In this document: positions 42,323 through 51,130 of the stretch, piece after piece
How the letters are laid out: each line of letters opens with the position of its first letter
How positions within the stretch are numbered: position 1 is the stretch's first letter
Assembly (NCBI RefSeq): GCF_002095395.1
Contig: NZ_MJEI01000082.1
Location: forward strand, 16,545-80,544
Reading direction: 5' to 3'
Length of the DNA stretch: 64,000 nucleotides
Origin: Williamsia sp. 1135
GTDB lineage: Bacteria; Actinomycetota; Actinomycetes; Mycobacteriales; Mycobacteriaceae
Translations under genes and position numbers: made by a program
The notes under the pieces: model-generated
The model's input: the letters and a program-made list of their open reading frames with translations, nothing else
The model's database searches: none
What the model was told of the DNA's origin: nothing

Positions 42323-42647
42323 GCCCCTCGCCAAAGAGATGTACGTCCACGAGATGCAGGCCGCCCGCAGTGCCGTCACTGCTGAGGAGCGGTGGTATCA
42401 CCTGGAGCGAGCCCATATCTTGTCGCAGCCGTATCCGTGGCTGCACACCCGCAACCACCTAGTCATGCTCACTCTAGCGCTGCGTCAACATGATCGCCGC
42501 GAGGCTTTTGGCCAGATAGTTCGGATTATCGTCGCTGCGCCCGGGTCACTGACCGGCCGGTACCCCACGGGAAACACGGGCCGCACCGCGGCAGGCCTGA
42601 CTACACCCATGCCGGTGCCCGGCGATCTAGCCGCAGCCGCGGGCTAG
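42300..42647 (+). CDS. DUF3703 protein of the metal-resistance cluster
   Basis: 115 residues from a GTG at 42300 or ATG 42309, overlapping the CDF gene. Segments EERWYHLERAHILSQPYPWLHTRNHLVML and RREAFGQIVRIIVAAPGSLTGRYPTGNTG match the DUF3703 family, whose genes regularly follow heavy-metal efflux genes. The molecular function is unknown; conserved His and Arg residues suggest a soluble metal-handling or regulatory partner. Confidence 0.85.
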   Translation: MRTMPTIRPLAKEMYVHEMQAARSAVTAEERWYHLERAHILSQPYPWLHTRNHLVMLTLALRQHDRREAFGQIVRIIVAAPGSLTGRYPTGNTGRTAAGLTTPMPVPGDLAAAAG

Positions 42648-42695
42648 CGAAACAGGGCTGCATGCGGGAGTGCGCCACGCTAGGTCCGTAGAACT

Positions 42696-42718
42696 AACTA
42701 CTATCATTTATAGTAGTT
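42696..42718. promoter_or_regulatory. BlaI-type operator before copC
   Basis: AACTACTAT-CATTT-ATAGTAGTT has perfect 9-bp arms and lies 8 bases before the CopC ATG. It resembles BlaI/MecI/CopY operators (TACTACA/TGTAGTA core), and a BlaI gene lies 1.8 kb away. Confidence 0.8.
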
Positions 42719-42725
42719 TGGCGGG

Positions 42726-43361
42726 ATGGTTTCCTCGGCGGCACGTGTGTGCAGAATGATTGTTGGTGTCGCACTCGTGGCTCTGGGTCTGAGTCTGGGC
42801 GTCGGACCGGCAGCGGCACACAGTTCACTGGTCTCGTCGAATCCGGCCGCCGACAGTGCCCTTGAGCAGCCCCCCACCGCAATCGAGTTGACCTTCAACC
42901 AGGACATCTCCGAGAGTTTCGCGACCATCGCGGTGCGCGACGACACCGACACCCAGATCGAGGTCTCGGCACCCTCGGTGGTCGGGACTGTCGTTACTGC
43001 CCGTCTGCCCACCGGACTCGCTGCAGGTGGTTTCACCGTCGGATACCGCGTGGTTTCTGCGGACGGGCACCCCATCACCGGAGAGTTCACCTTCACCGTC
43101 GCCGCAGGGGTGGCCGCTACCGACACCGGGGAAGCAGCACCGGCGATCCCGGGCGGCTCTTCGGTCGCCGACAGACCCGCACAGGACACCCATCGGGGCG
43201 ATGACCCCGATGGATCACTCGATTCCAACTGGATCGTGGTGGTGGTGATCCTCGCTGTCGTTCTGGGTTTGGCCATTATTGGTGGCCTGCTGCTCTACAG
43301 TTCACGCCGCCACTCTGATGAGGATCCGACAGACCGGCCAGGGGCCGGCGACAGTAAGTGA
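42726..43361 (+). CDS. copC: CopC-domain copper-binding membrane protein
   Basis: A 211-residue protein with a signal peptide cleaved before AHSSLVSSNP, so that His32 would be at or near the mature N-terminus, as in CopC. The second copper site is DGHPITGEF (His115). The fold is the CopC beta-sandwich. A polar linker then leads to a C-terminal membrane anchor (about residues 168-192) and a charged tail. It would bind periplasmic copper and perhaps deliver it to CopD or oxidase assembly factors. The BlaI-type operator overlaps its promoter, and the ATG is almost leaderless. Confidence 0.88.
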   Translation: MVSSAARVCRMIVGVALVALGLSLGVGPAAAHSSLVSSNPAADSALEQPPTAIELTFNQDISESFATIAVRDDTDTQIEVSAPSVVGTVVTARLPTGLAAGGFTVGYRVVSADGHPITGEFTFTVAAGVAATDTGEAAPAIPGGSSVADRPAQDTHRGDDPDGSLDSNWIVVVVILAVVLGLAIIGGLLLYSSRRHSDEDPTDRPGAGDSK

Positions 43362-43437
43362 CGTACGGAGTGCTTTGGCCCATCTGGTGCGTGCCAAACG
43401 AATAGGGGCATTCGGACGCAGGACGTTTCGCGTCACA

Positions 43438-43457
43438 AACTATGACATCTAGTAGTT
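43438..43457. promoter_or_regulatory. BlaI-type operator with no clear gene
   Basis: AACTATGACATCTAGTAGTT is an imperfect copy of the BlaI-type site. Only a 17-codon frame (43465-43518, MAAISPEVSMHDHIWCG) follows it; the next full gene ends at 43576 on the other strand. Confidence 0.55.
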
Positions 43458-43575
43458 TGAGGCGATGGCGGCGATCTCGCCTGAGGTGAGCATGCATGAC
43501 CACATATGGTGCGGGTAGGTGCGGCGCTGAGATCAGGTGCAGGGTTCGTTATCGCCGGGTGCCAGATCAGTGCTG

Positions 43576-44553
43576 CTAGGTGATGAATACGCAGTAGACG
43601 GCCGAGAGAGCGGCCATTGAGATGACGGCGGCAAGGGCCGCGCCTGCTATCGGTAGCACTGCTGCTGCTGCATAGGTCAGAGGGCGAGGGCTCGGGGAGG
43701 TCTCTGCGGCGAGGACGTGCAGCCGCCGGTCGTTGGTGGTTTGGATGTCGGCGTCGCCGGCGTCGTAGCCCACGCCGTGCATGGTGGGGCTGGCGGCTTG
43801 CTGTTCGAGGACTCGGCACAGCGCGGACCGGACTGCGGCGCGGCTGGTGGTGCGGGCCGCTGCGCGGTCGGCGTCGAGTTCGACGAGCATCGCCAACGCG
43901 CCGGGTGCGCGGGCCAGCAGCGGGACGATCGGCAACGTTCGGGCGAGCAGGGCGCTCAGTGCCAGGATGCGGTGGTGGCGGCCGTGCAGATGAGCTCGTT
44001 CATGCTCGAGCACTGCTGCTGCCTCGGTGGGTGTTAGGCACGCGTGAAGGCCTTCGGTGGCGACGACCAGGCCGGGGCTGCCGGCGACGCTGTAGGCGAA
44101 CGGCAACGGATGATCGAGCCATAGCTCGCGGTAGCGGCTGTCCGGGTCCTGCCTGGTTCGCGCGAGGACGGTCAGGACGTCGTCGTGGTAGCCGCGAAGC
44201 TTGGTCCGCGAGCGGCGTTGCTGGCGTCCTACTGCGGTGAAACGGCCCAGGAAGAACACCGCTACAACAGCGACGCCGCCGACCGCTATTTCCGACACCC
44301 AGGGCGCCATGGTGTGCTGCGCCGAGCTCAGACACCGGATCCAGATGTCGGTCATACCTTCGGCCGGAGCGTGATCGGGCCAGGCCACCACCACGCCCGC
44401 CGACAGGGCGAGAAAAAAGAAGGTGGCGATGCTTGCGAGCCACCCGACCAGCATCAGTCGCGGCGCAACTGCGAGCGGCTGCACGGCCAGCACCCGGGGC
44501 ATGACGACCCCGATCAGGGCTGCCGCCAGGGCCAGGGTGACCGCGAGCGTCAC
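43576..44553 (-). CDS. M56-family membrane metalloprotease (BlaR1-like)
   Basis: A 325-residue protein with four to five membrane helices and the zinc motif HERAH at residues 184-188 on a cytoplasmic loop, as in M56 proteases. It lacks the large sensor domain of BlaR1. It overlaps the blaI gene by four bases. The expected role is to cleave or inactivate BlaI when a stress (copper, wall or respiratory defect) is sensed in the membrane. The short type is common in actinobacteria. Confidence 0.88.
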   Translation of the reverse strand: MTLAVTLALAAALIGVVMPRVLAVQPLAVAPRLMLVGWLASIATFFFLALSAGVVVAWPDHAPAEGMTDIWIRCLSSAQHTMAPWVSEIAVGGVAVVAVFFLGRFTAVGRQQRRSRTKLRGYHDDVLTVLARTRQDPDSRYRELWLDHPLPFAYSVAGSPGLVVATEGLHACLTPTEAAAVLEHERAHLHGRHHRILALSALLARTLPIVPLLARAPGALAMLVELDADRAAARTTSRAAVRSALCRVLEQQAASPTMHGVGYDAGDADIQTTNDRRLHVLAAETSPSPRPLTYAAAAVLPIAGAALAAVISMAALSAVYCVFIT

Positions 44554-44909
44554 CTGCGGGCCTTGCGGGGAAGGTTCTTTCGGAGCGCGTCGGTTTCCTC
44601 CGGTGTGGCAGTCCGCGCAAAATGCATCAGGACTGCGGTCGGGTCGTCGCTGGAGTTGAGGATGTCACGCAGCGCCTGGGAGGTGACTTGCTCGCGGGTG
44701 TTCGCAGCGGTGTAGTGATAAGCGCGGCTCACTTTGGTCCTGGTCAAGAAGCCTTTGGCGTGCAGATTGGTCACCACGGTCAAAATGGTGGTGTACGCCA
44801 GCTGCCGGTCCGCCATCGCGGCGAGGATGTCGTGGACCGACAACTGTTCGGGGGCGGCGTCCCACACGAGGTCCATGACGTCGGCTTCGAGCGTGCCCAG
44901 CTGCTTCAT
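44550..44909 (-). CDS. blaI: BlaI/MecI/CopY-family repressor
   Basis: A 119-residue protein. The winged-helix domain starts MKQLGTLEADVMDLVWD and contains the DNA-binding region YTTILTVVTNLHAKGFLTRTK. The C-terminal dimer helix has VTSQALRDILNSSDDPTAVLMHF. It would bind the TACTACTA/TAGTAGTA sites spread over 42.7-53.6 kb. It is encoded between an M23 peptidase gene (43 bases upstream) and the M56 protease gene, and probably represses its own operon through the site at 46185-46206. Confidence 0.92.
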   Translation of the reverse strand: MKQLGTLEADVMDLVWDAAPEQLSVHDILAAMADRQLAYTTILTVVTNLHAKGFLTRTKVSRAYHYTAANTREQVTSQALRDILNSSDDPTAVLMHFARTATPEETDALRKNLPRKARR

Positions 44910-44952
44910 CGTTCTATTGTCTCTACTGGCTGGGTGATCGTCCACCGGCGCC

Positions 44953-46122
44953 TCATCCGAGGTCGACCCCTCGATTGCGAAGCCACTGCGCGGGGTCGAG
45001 TTTGAGGCCGTCGCTTTGCCAGACCTCGTAATGTAGATGGGGGCCGGTGGAGTAGCCGCGGTTACCGACGGTGGCGATCTGCTCACCGGCCTGCACCCGC
45101 TGTCCCGCACTGACCAGGGTCTCGTTGATATGTCCGTATACCCCGATCGTGCCGTCGTCTTGCAGCACCCGGATCCACAGCCCGAACCCGTCCGCCGGGC
45201 CGGACTCGATAATTTCCCCGTCACTGGTCGAGACCACCGGAGTACCAATGACGTTGGCGATATCGAGACCGTAGTGCGTTGAATTCCAACGTGATCCGTA
45301 GCCAGAGGTGACGGTGCCATACGTCGGAGCCGCCGAGGCCAGCCGGGGCGGCGGCGGGGTGGGTTCAGTCGGGGCGCTGCGGCCCCGTTGGGCCACCAGG
45401 TCCTCGATAGCAGTGGTCAACGCATCGAGCGGCGCCGGCGGGGCTACCGCGGTGGAGGTGGCCTGCTGTGTGCTGACCGGTCTGATGGCAACGGGCTGCG
45501 AACCCGCGGCCGGTCCGGCAGCAGCCATGGTGCGTGCGACGGGATCGGCCGCCGGTTCAGGGTCATGGGTGAGCGCGGTCGCAGCGGTACCGCCCGCGGC
45601 GAGCAGAACCACCGCAGCCACCAGCGACCCGCTGATACCGGCCGACCGAGTGACTGCGCTGCTGCTGCCGCGCTCGTGTCGCTGGTCGAGTTGCTCGCAA
45701 TAGCTGGAGGCCACCTCTGGCCTGCGGGCGGTCTGGTCACACACCGTCCGCTCCCACGGCGCGGTCGCCACCGACCACACGCCAAGAATCCCGGGCCGCG
45801 GGGCCGGCGGCTGGGGACGGTGCCTGACAGGGCCAACGCTCGAACCCGTACCGGGCGCTGGTGTCCTGGGGTGAGGCCAGAAAGCCTGGGCAGGGTGCGC
45901 CTGGGTCGGGCGCCGCGAGGACTGCGAGAGCACAGACGCGGGCGGGTGGGTCATTGGCCGCGGCTCGATCACCACGGGGCGGTGACGGCCTCGATGTGGC
46001 CGGGCCGGTGATGACTGACCGTCGGCGAGGGGCGGGCGAGGTGGTGCGGTAGCGAGCGGCCCGCGCAGCGACTCCTCATGGACGTCAAACGGGGCGAGAT
46101 CGGGTGTGCGATGCCGTGCCAA
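44953..46122 (-). CDS. M23-family (LytM) cell-wall endopeptidase
   Basis: 389 residues from a TTG at 46122 (GAAGGA upstream), downstream of the operator; the frame is open to 46362. A long Pro/His/Arg-rich N-terminal region precedes one membrane helix (near residue 165). An Ala/Thr/Pro linker and the M23 domain follow: TSGYGSRWNSTHYGLDIANVIG (His and Asp ligands) and GYSTGPHLHYEVW (HLH motif). It would cleave peptide cross-links. The position in the blaI operon recalls coupling of wall stress and BlaI. Confidence 0.85.
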   Translation of the reverse strand: MARHRTPDLAPFDVHEESLRGPLATAPPRPPLADGQSSPARPHRGRHRPVVIEPRPMTHPPASVLSQSSRRPTQAHPAQAFWPHPRTPAPGTGSSVGPVRHRPQPPAPRPGILGVWSVATAPWERTVCDQTARRPEVASSYCEQLDQRHERGSSSAVTRSAGISGSLVAAVVLLAAGGTAATALTHDPEPAADPVARTMAAAGPAAGSQPVAIRPVSTQQATSTAVAPPAPLDALTTAIEDLVAQRGRSAPTEPTPPPPRLASAAPTYGTVTSGYGSRWNSTHYGLDIANVIGTPVVSTSDGEIIESGPADGFGLWIRVLQDDGTIGVYGHINETLVSAGQRVQAGEQIATVGNRGYSTGPHLHYEVWQSDGLKLDPAQWLRNRGVDLG

Positions 46123-46184
46123 GTGAAGTCCTTCAATCAGATCGGGCCATGCAACAAAGTGATATCGAGCAGGACTCGAACAGG

Positions 46185-46206
46185 TTACTACTATGTTGGT
46201 TAGTTT
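46185..46206. promoter_or_regulatory. BlaI-type operator before the M23-blaI-M56 operon
   Basis: TTACTACTATGTTGGTTAGTTT has one good half site (TACTACTAT) and one weak half (TTAGTTT). It lies 63 bases upstream of the M23 start and fits autoregulation of the blaI operon with lower affinity. Confidence 0.6.
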
Positions 46207-46375
46207 TTCACTTTGCGGGTGAAGCCAGGGGTCGGACTCTGCCGCAACGGGCCCGGCGTGGTGGTGTGGTCCCTGCGGGCGCGCCGGGTCAGTCGGGCGA
46301 TTGTCGCCTGTCTTGGGGGTGAGATTGGTCCCTCGGCAGTGTCTGCACGAGGTCGTCGTCACGTCACTGTCCGTA

Positions 46376-46398
46376 AACTACTAGGGGTCTTAGTTGTT
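46376..46398. promoter_or_regulatory. BlaI-type operator before the L,D-transpeptidase gene
   Basis: AACTACTA-GGGGTC-TTAGTTGTT carries two imperfect half sites and lies 25 bases before the GTG start of the L,D-transpeptidase. Confidence 0.6.
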
Positions 46399-46422
46399 GT
46401 GCGTGTTGAGGAGCGTAACCCA

Positions 46423-47685
46423 GTGCCAGAGCGCCATCGTATGGCTGATGTCCAGATCAATCGGCGGGGATTGTTGGCACTGGGTGGAGGTGCGGCAGCG
46501 GCAGCTTTCCTGGCGGCCTGCTCCACAAACAATTCACCCCTGTCCACTTCGTCGACGAGCTCGTCGCCCGCTGTTGCCGGGGTACCGGGGGGAGCGGTCA
46601 CCTTCACCCCGGCCCCGGGCACCCAGGGGTTTGATCCGCTGGGCGCGGTTTTGGTCACCGTCGCCGGGGGGACGCTGGTGGAAGTGGTCATGACCAACGA
46701 TCAAGGCCGGGTCATTCCCGGCATCATGACCCCCGACGCGGTGACGTGGAAACCCGATACCCCGCTGGGCTATGACAGGACCTATCAACTGGCGGTGACC
46801 AGTCGAGATGACACCGGCCGCAGCACCGAGGTCGCCAGTACGTTCGGCACCGTCACGCCCGACAACCTCACCACCGCGTCGTTGGTGTCCACCGGCGGCG
46901 GAGCGCTCACCGAGGGCGCTACCTACGGGGTGGGAGTGGTCGCGGTCATCAAATTCGACGAACCCATCCCGGACCGGGCCGCCGCGCAGCGCTGTCTGTC
47001 GGTACAGACCGAGCCACCGGTGCAGGGGCAGTGGAGCTGGGTCGATGACCAGAATGTGCACTACCGGCCCCGGGAGTACTACCCGCCGGGCACCACGGTG
47101 GCTGTCCGCGCCGACATTTACGGGGTCGACCTGGGCAAGGGGCTCTACGGGCAAGAAGACCTCGCTCGCTCGTTCGTCATCGGCGACTCGCACGTCTCCA
47201 TTGCCGACGACAACACCAAACAGGTCGCCGTGTTCACCAACGGGCAGCTGGTACGTACGATGCCGACCTCGATGGGCCGCGGTGGCACGGAGACCGTCAA
47301 CGGCCGGACCATTCACTTTTGGACCCAGCGGGGCATCTACACCGTGCTCGACAAGGCCAACCCGGTCATCATGGACTCCTCGACCTATGGGCTGCCGGTC
47401 AATTCGCGTCTGGGCTATCGTCAGACGATCAATTATGCGACCCGGATCAGCAACGACGGCATCTACCTGCACCAGCTCGAAAGCAGTATCCCGCAACAGG
47501 GCAACACCAATGTGTCGGCGGGCTGCCTCAACCTCAACCCCGACAACGCCCAGTGGTTCTACAACTTTTCCGTGCCCGGCGACATCGTCGAGGTACGCAA
47601 CACCGGCGGCGAACCGCTCGCGCAGTGGCAAAACGGTGACTGGAGCGTCCCCTGGGACACCTGGCTCCAAGGCAGCGCCCTGTAA
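46423..47685 (+). CDS. L,D-transpeptidase lipoprotein with altered active-site motif
   Basis: 420 residues from a GTG (GAGGAG, 9 bases). The lipoprotein signal is INRRGLLALGGG...FLAACS (Cys33). Ig-like domains follow, then a YkuD domain with YLHQLESSIPQQGNTNVSAG-CLNL. The catalytic cysteine is present, but the usual SHGC motif reads SAGC, so the conserved histidine next to it is lost. Downstream NPDNAQWFYNFSVPGDIVEV matches LdtMt2-type enzymes. It forms 3-3 cross-links if active. Confidence 0.88.
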   Translation: MPERHRMADVQINRRGLLALGGGAAAAAFLAACSTNNSPLSTSSTSSSPAVAGVPGGAVTFTPAPGTQGFDPLGAVLVTVAGGTLVEVVMTNDQGRVIPGIMTPDAVTWKPDTPLGYDRTYQLAVTSRDDTGRSTEVASTFGTVTPDNLTTASLVSTGGGALTEGATYGVGVVAVIKFDEPIPDRAAAQRCLSVQTEPPVQGQWSWVDDQNVHYRPREYYPPGTTVAVRADIYGVDLGKGLYGQEDLARSFVIGDSHVSIADDNTKQVAVFTNGQLVRTMPTSMGRGGTETVNGRTIHFWTQRGIYTVLDKANPVIMDSSTYGLPVNSRLGYRQTINYATRISNDGIYLHQLESSIPQQGNTNVSAGCLNLNPDNAQWFYNFSVPGDIVEVRNTGGEPLAQWQNGDWSVPWDTWLQGSAL

Positions 47686-47784
47686 ATCCTCGGTGAGACT
47701 GCGAGGGGCCCCGCGAGAATCAGAAGCGACGAAGCCACCGACACGACTGGGGGTGTGAGTGGCAGGCCCCTCCACAGGGACATT

Positions 47785-47807
47785 AAGTACTATGATGCAT
47801 AGTAGTT
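47785..47807. promoter_or_regulatory. BlaI-type operator before ccdA
   Basis: AAGTACTAT-GATGC-ATAGTAGTT differs from a perfect dyad by one base, and its core GATGC spacer is identical to that of the site at 53597. It lies 52 bases before the CcdA start. Confidence 0.75.
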
Positions 47808-47859
47808 GACGCGCAGATGTTTGGTCGGGTGAGTTGGTGGTCCATGCCCCACGCCCACG

Positions 47860-48723
47860 ATGGGTTCCGGCGATGAACCAGCAGGAGTGTGGATACACAA
47901 CGTGATGGTTGCATCGGTGGGGGAGCAATTCTCCTTGGTGGTCTCCGGTGGCCCGGTGCTGCTGGCCATAGGGGCGTGCATGGCGGCGGGATTGGTGTCC
48001 TTCGCCTCGCCATGTGTGATCCCACTGGTACCGGGCTACCTGTCCTACCTCGCCGGTGTCTCTGGAGCCGAGGCCATGTCGCCGTCCACGCCCTCCTCGG
48101 CGGTCATTGTTGTCTCGGCCCGCAGCCAGCGCCGGGCGCAGTGGCGCGTGGGGGGTGCCGCACTGCTGTTCGTTCTGGGTTTCACAGTGGTGTTCGTGCT
48201 GGCGACGGCCACCGTCTTCGGGGTCACCTCAGCGCTGACGATCAACCGAGAACTCTTGCAGCGCATCGGTGGGGTGGTGACCATCGTGATGGGCTTGGTG
48301 TTCGTGGGCGCCTTCCCCGCGATGCAACGCGAGGTCAGGTTTCACCCACGCAAAGTCTCGGGCCTGGTGGGTGCGCCGTTGTTGGGCGCGGTCTTCGCGC
48401 TGGGATGGACCCCGTGCCTGGGTCCGACCCTGGCCTCCATCATCGCCACGGCCAGCGGCACCGCAGATACCACCGCGGCCCGCGGCGTGGCGCTGATCGT
48501 GGCGTACTGCCTGGGCCTGGGGCTCCCCTTTGTGGTGCTGGCCTTCGGTTCAGCGTGGGCGGTGGGAGCGGTCGCAATCTTGCGCCGCAACTCGCGCCGT
48601 ATCCAGCTCGTGGGTGGAGTGCTGATGATCATCGTGGGAATCGCCCTGATCACCGGTGTCTGGGACTACTTCGTCGTATGGGTACGAGACATGTTCGTCA
48701 CCAACACCACCCTGCCCATCTGA
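47860..48723 (+). CDS. ccdA: CcdA-type thiol-disulfide membrane transporter
   Basis: 287 residues from the ATG at 47860; the ATG at 47905 is an alternative without the 15-residue polar start. Six membrane helices are expected, with the paired cysteines in SFASPCVIPLVPGY (Cys52) and GWTPCLGPTL, the signature of DsbD-gamma/CcdA proteins. It carries reducing power across the membrane for cytochrome c maturation and TlpA-type thioredoxins, two of which are encoded nearby. It starts just after a BlaI-type operator. Confidence 0.9.
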   Translation: MGSGDEPAGVWIHNVMVASVGEQFSLVVSGGPVLLAIGACMAAGLVSFASPCVIPLVPGYLSYLAGVSGAEAMSPSTPSSAVIVVSARSQRRAQWRVGGAALLFVLGFTVVFVLATATVFGVTSALTINRELLQRIGGVVTIVMGLVFVGAFPAMQREVRFHPRKVSGLVGAPLLGAVFALGWTPCLGPTLASIIATASGTADTTAARGVALIVAYCLGLGLPFVVLAFGSAWAVGAVAILRRNSRRIQLVGGVLMIIVGIALITGVWDYFVVWVRDMFVTNTTLPI

Positions 48724-48778
48724 GACACCCTGTCCGCCACGGGAAACGGGCGTGCCTAGATGCGCGCCGCGTCGCGCC

Positions 48779-49384
48779 TCACAGCAACGTCGACCAATAC
48801 CACCAGAACCGCTCGGCGATCAACGCCACCACCACCAGGATCCACAGCACCGGCGGCACGGAATGAACGCTCACCAGGAGCTCGAGTACGCGCCGCGGCG
48901 GCCCGGTGTGCGGGCAATACTCGTCGGCGGTACGCAGGCTCACATACCAAAAGGCAACGACGACAACGACCCACACCGCCATGCAGTACGGGCAGAGCGC
49001 ATCGATGCGGTAGAGACTTTGAAAGATCAACCAGTGCACGAACACCAGAGCCGCGGTCATACCCACCTGCAGACCGACCATCACCCACCGGGCCGGGCGG
49101 CGTCCCATCAGGGCTGCGACAGCAACCAACGCGGCAAAACCGGCAATACCGAGCAGCGAGTTGGGGAAACCGAACACCGAGGCCTGCGGGGTGTCCATGA
49201 CCGAGCCGCAGTTCACGATCGGGTTGATACTGCACGAGGGGGTGTAGTCCGGGTCGGTGGCCAGTTCGAACTTTTCGACCGTGAGGGTGAAGGCGGCGAG
49301 GAGCCCGATCAGTCCACACACCCCCAGCACCCACGCCAGCATTCGAGGAAACAGCACCCGGCGCTCTGGAGCGGGGTCTGTCAC
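48779..49384 (-). CDS. Vitamin K epoxide reductase (VKOR) family protein
   Basis: A 201-residue protein with four to five membrane helices, loop cysteines Cys51 and Cys59, and the active-site pair CPYC (131-134) on a later helix. VKOR reoxidizes a DsbA-like partner with menaquinone as electron acceptor. The ATG overlaps the stop of the DsbA-like gene by four bases, so the two form one oxidative-folding operon. Confidence 0.9.
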   Translation of the reverse strand: MTDPAPERRVLFPRMLAWVLGVCGLIGLLAAFTLTVEKFELATDPDYTPSCSINPIVNCGSVMDTPQASVFGFPNSLLGIAGFAALVAVAALMGRRPARWVMVGLQVGMTAALVFVHWLIFQSLYRIDALCPYCMAVWVVVVVAFWYVSLRTADEYCPHTGPPRRVLELLVSVHSVPPVLWILVVVALIAERFWWYWSTLL

Positions 49385-50025
49385 TGCTGCATCGCGGAAC
49401 TGAGCGCTGAGTTCAGTTCGTCGTAGCTGCCGGGCTTGATGGGCTCATTGTTGATGAAGAACGAGGGCGTCCCGGTCACACCGAGGGCTTTGCCGTCGGC
49501 GATGTCGCGGTCGATGAGCGCGCGGGTGGCCGGCGAGTTGTAGTCGACGGCGAACTGGTCGGTGTCCAAACCCAGTTCCTGGGCGTAGGAGGCGAACAGG
49601 TCATCGAGGGGCACCTGCTGCTCACCCCACTGCTTCTGGGTGTCAAACATCTTGCGGTACATGGCCTCGAACCGCCCCTGGCTGGCAGCAGCGGCCACCG
49701 CCCGGGCAGCCCGATCGGCGTTGAAATGCCCCGGGAGCGGGAAGTACCGCACCACGAACGTGACCTGATCGCCGTAAGTCTGCCGCAACTGCTCCACCGC
49801 CGGGTACGCCGCCCCGCACGCTTCGCATTCGAAATCCAAGAACTCGACAAAGGTGGCCTTGGAATCGGTCGGGGCCGAGAGCCGCTGAGAGTCCGAGCGG
49901 ACCACGACCGCGCTCTGCCCATCGCCGCTGTCGTCGCCGCCGGCCCGCGACACCACGAACACCGCGGTCAGAGCCAGGCAGAACACGAATATCACCGCCA
50001 ATGAGATCTTGATGTTGCGGCTCAT
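49381..50025 (-). CDS. DsbA-like thiol oxidase
   Basis: 214 residues from the ATG at 50025 (GAGG upstream). One N-terminal membrane helix (residues 7-26) anchors a thioredoxin-fold domain with active site FECEAC (Cys67, Cys70) and cis-Pro loop VTGTPSFFIN, typical of DsbA-type proteins in actinobacteria. It introduces disulfides in exported proteins and is probably reoxidized by the VKOR protein encoded downstream. The divergent promoter contains a BlaI-type site shared with ctaG. Confidence 0.9.
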   Translation of the reverse strand: MSRNIKISLAVIFVFCLALTAVFVVSRAGGDDSGDGQSAVVVRSDSQRLSAPTDSKATFVEFLDFECEACGAAYPAVEQLRQTYGDQVTFVVRYFPLPGHFNADRAARAVAAAASQGRFEAMYRKMFDTQKQWGEQQVPLDDLFASYAQELGLDTDQFAVDYNSPATRALIDRDIADGKALGVTGTPSFFINNEPIKPGSYDELNSALSSAMQQ

Positions 50026-50089
50026 CGAGGAGCCCTCACGACCGGCGGCACAGGGGTCTGCTCTGGCACGGTGCACTCTCCTCATCACG

Positions 50090-50111
50090 TACTACTAAGA
50101 TGGGTAGTAGT
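50090..50111. promoter_or_regulatory. BlaI-type operator between dsbA-like gene and ctaG
   Basis: TACTACTA-AGATGG-GTAGTAGT is a nearly perfect dyad located between the divergent DsbA-like and CtaG genes, so one bound repressor could control both. Confidence 0.75.
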
Positions 50112-50197
50112 TTACGTGTGCCGTGTCCGGTGTCCACATCGCCCGGGGCTCCCGCGGCGGTATCGACACCGAGTGCAGGGTGAGGGAGGTGGCGAAG

Positions 50198-51130
50198 GTG
50201 CTCGAAGTGCCCGAGGCTGCGCCGACGATCCTGCGCATGATGGGCTGGGACCCACCGACGATTCCGCTGCTGGCCGCGATCGGTGTTGTCCTGGCGGGGG
50301 TGTATTGCGCCGGGCTGCTGCGCCTTCGGCGCCTGGGACGGGCGTGGCCGTGGTATCGCTCACTGAGCTTCCTCTCGGGCTGTCTGATCTTGAGTGCGGT
50401 GACCGGCCTGGCCATCGAACGCTACGGCGTGGGCTTGTTCAGCGCGTTCATGTTTCAGCACATGACGCTGTCTACTCTGGTTCCTCCGTTGCTGGTGATG
50501 GGCTCACCCGGTCTGCTGATGTTCGCGGCCGTCCCCGATCACGGCCGGGGGCGCCGGGTGCGGCGGGCGACGCTGCGGCTGGCGCGATCGCGGGTGAGCA
50601 GGATTGCGCTGCACCCGGGGTTTGCGATCCCGGTGTTCTTGTTCAGCTTTTACGGGTTGTACTTTTCCTCGATCTTCGATGCCCTCAACGCCAGCTGGAT
50701 CGGGCACACCGGGATGGAGCTGTTCTTTCTGGTCAGCGGGTTGTTGTTCATCATTCCCATTCTGTCGATCGGGCCGCTGCCGATGCGTCAGTCCAATTTG
50801 GGTCGGCTTCTCGACATCTTCTTGGAGATGCCGCTGCATGTGTTCTTCGGAGTGGTGTTCATGATGGCCCCGACGGTCCTGGTCGCCAGCTTCGCCGACC
50901 CACCGCCGAGCTGGGGCATCAACCCGGTCGACGACCAAGCGGTGGCCGGGGCCTTGGCCTGGTCGTACGGAGAACCGGTGGCACTGTTGATTGTGTTGAT
51001 CTTCGCCTCTCGGTGGCGGCGCGACGAGGAGAAATCGGCGACGTCGCCCACCGACTATCACGCGGCGAAAGAGGCCGACGACCTCGAGGCCTACAACACA
51101 TTTCTGCGTACCCTGGGATCGGGCCGATGA
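50198..51130 (+). CDS. ctaG: CtaG-type cytochrome c oxidase assembly protein
   Basis: 310 residues from a GTG at 50198, eight bases after GGGAGG; the frame is open to a GTG at 50123. Seven membrane helices include MFQHMTLSTLVPPLLVMGSPGLL and FFLVSGLLFIIPILSIGPLP, followed by EMPLHVFFGVVFMM, all typical of the CtaG_CAA family. It helps deliver copper to CuB of subunit I. A second CtaG domain is fused to CopD at 56965-59052. It overlaps the TlpA-like gene by four bases. Confidence 0.85.
   Translation: MLEVPEAAPTILRMMGWDPPTIPLLAAIGVVLAGVYCAGLLRLRRLGRAWPWYRSLSFLSGCLILSAVTGLAIERYGVGLFSAFMFQHMTLSTLVPPLLVMGSPGLLMFAAVPDHGRGRRVRRATLRLARSRVSRIALHPGFAIPVFLFSFYGLYFSSIFDALNASWIGHTGMELFFLVSGLLFIIPILSIGPLPMRQSNLGRLLDIFLEMPLHVFFGVVFMMAPTVLVASFADPPPSWGINPVDDQAVAGALAWSYGEPVALLIVLIFASRWRRDEEKSATSPTDYHAAKEADDLEAYNTFLRTLGSGR

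Noticed and set aside
46213..46422. N-terminal extension of the L,D-transpeptidase
   Set aside because: The extension would bury the lipoprotein signal 95 residues deep and cover the BlaI-type operator; the GTG at 46423 with GAGGAG is better.
48656..49426. A 256-codon plus-strand frame antisense to the VKOR gene
   Set aside because: His/Arg/Gln-rich shadow translation; the minus-strand VKOR has CPYC and proper membrane helices.
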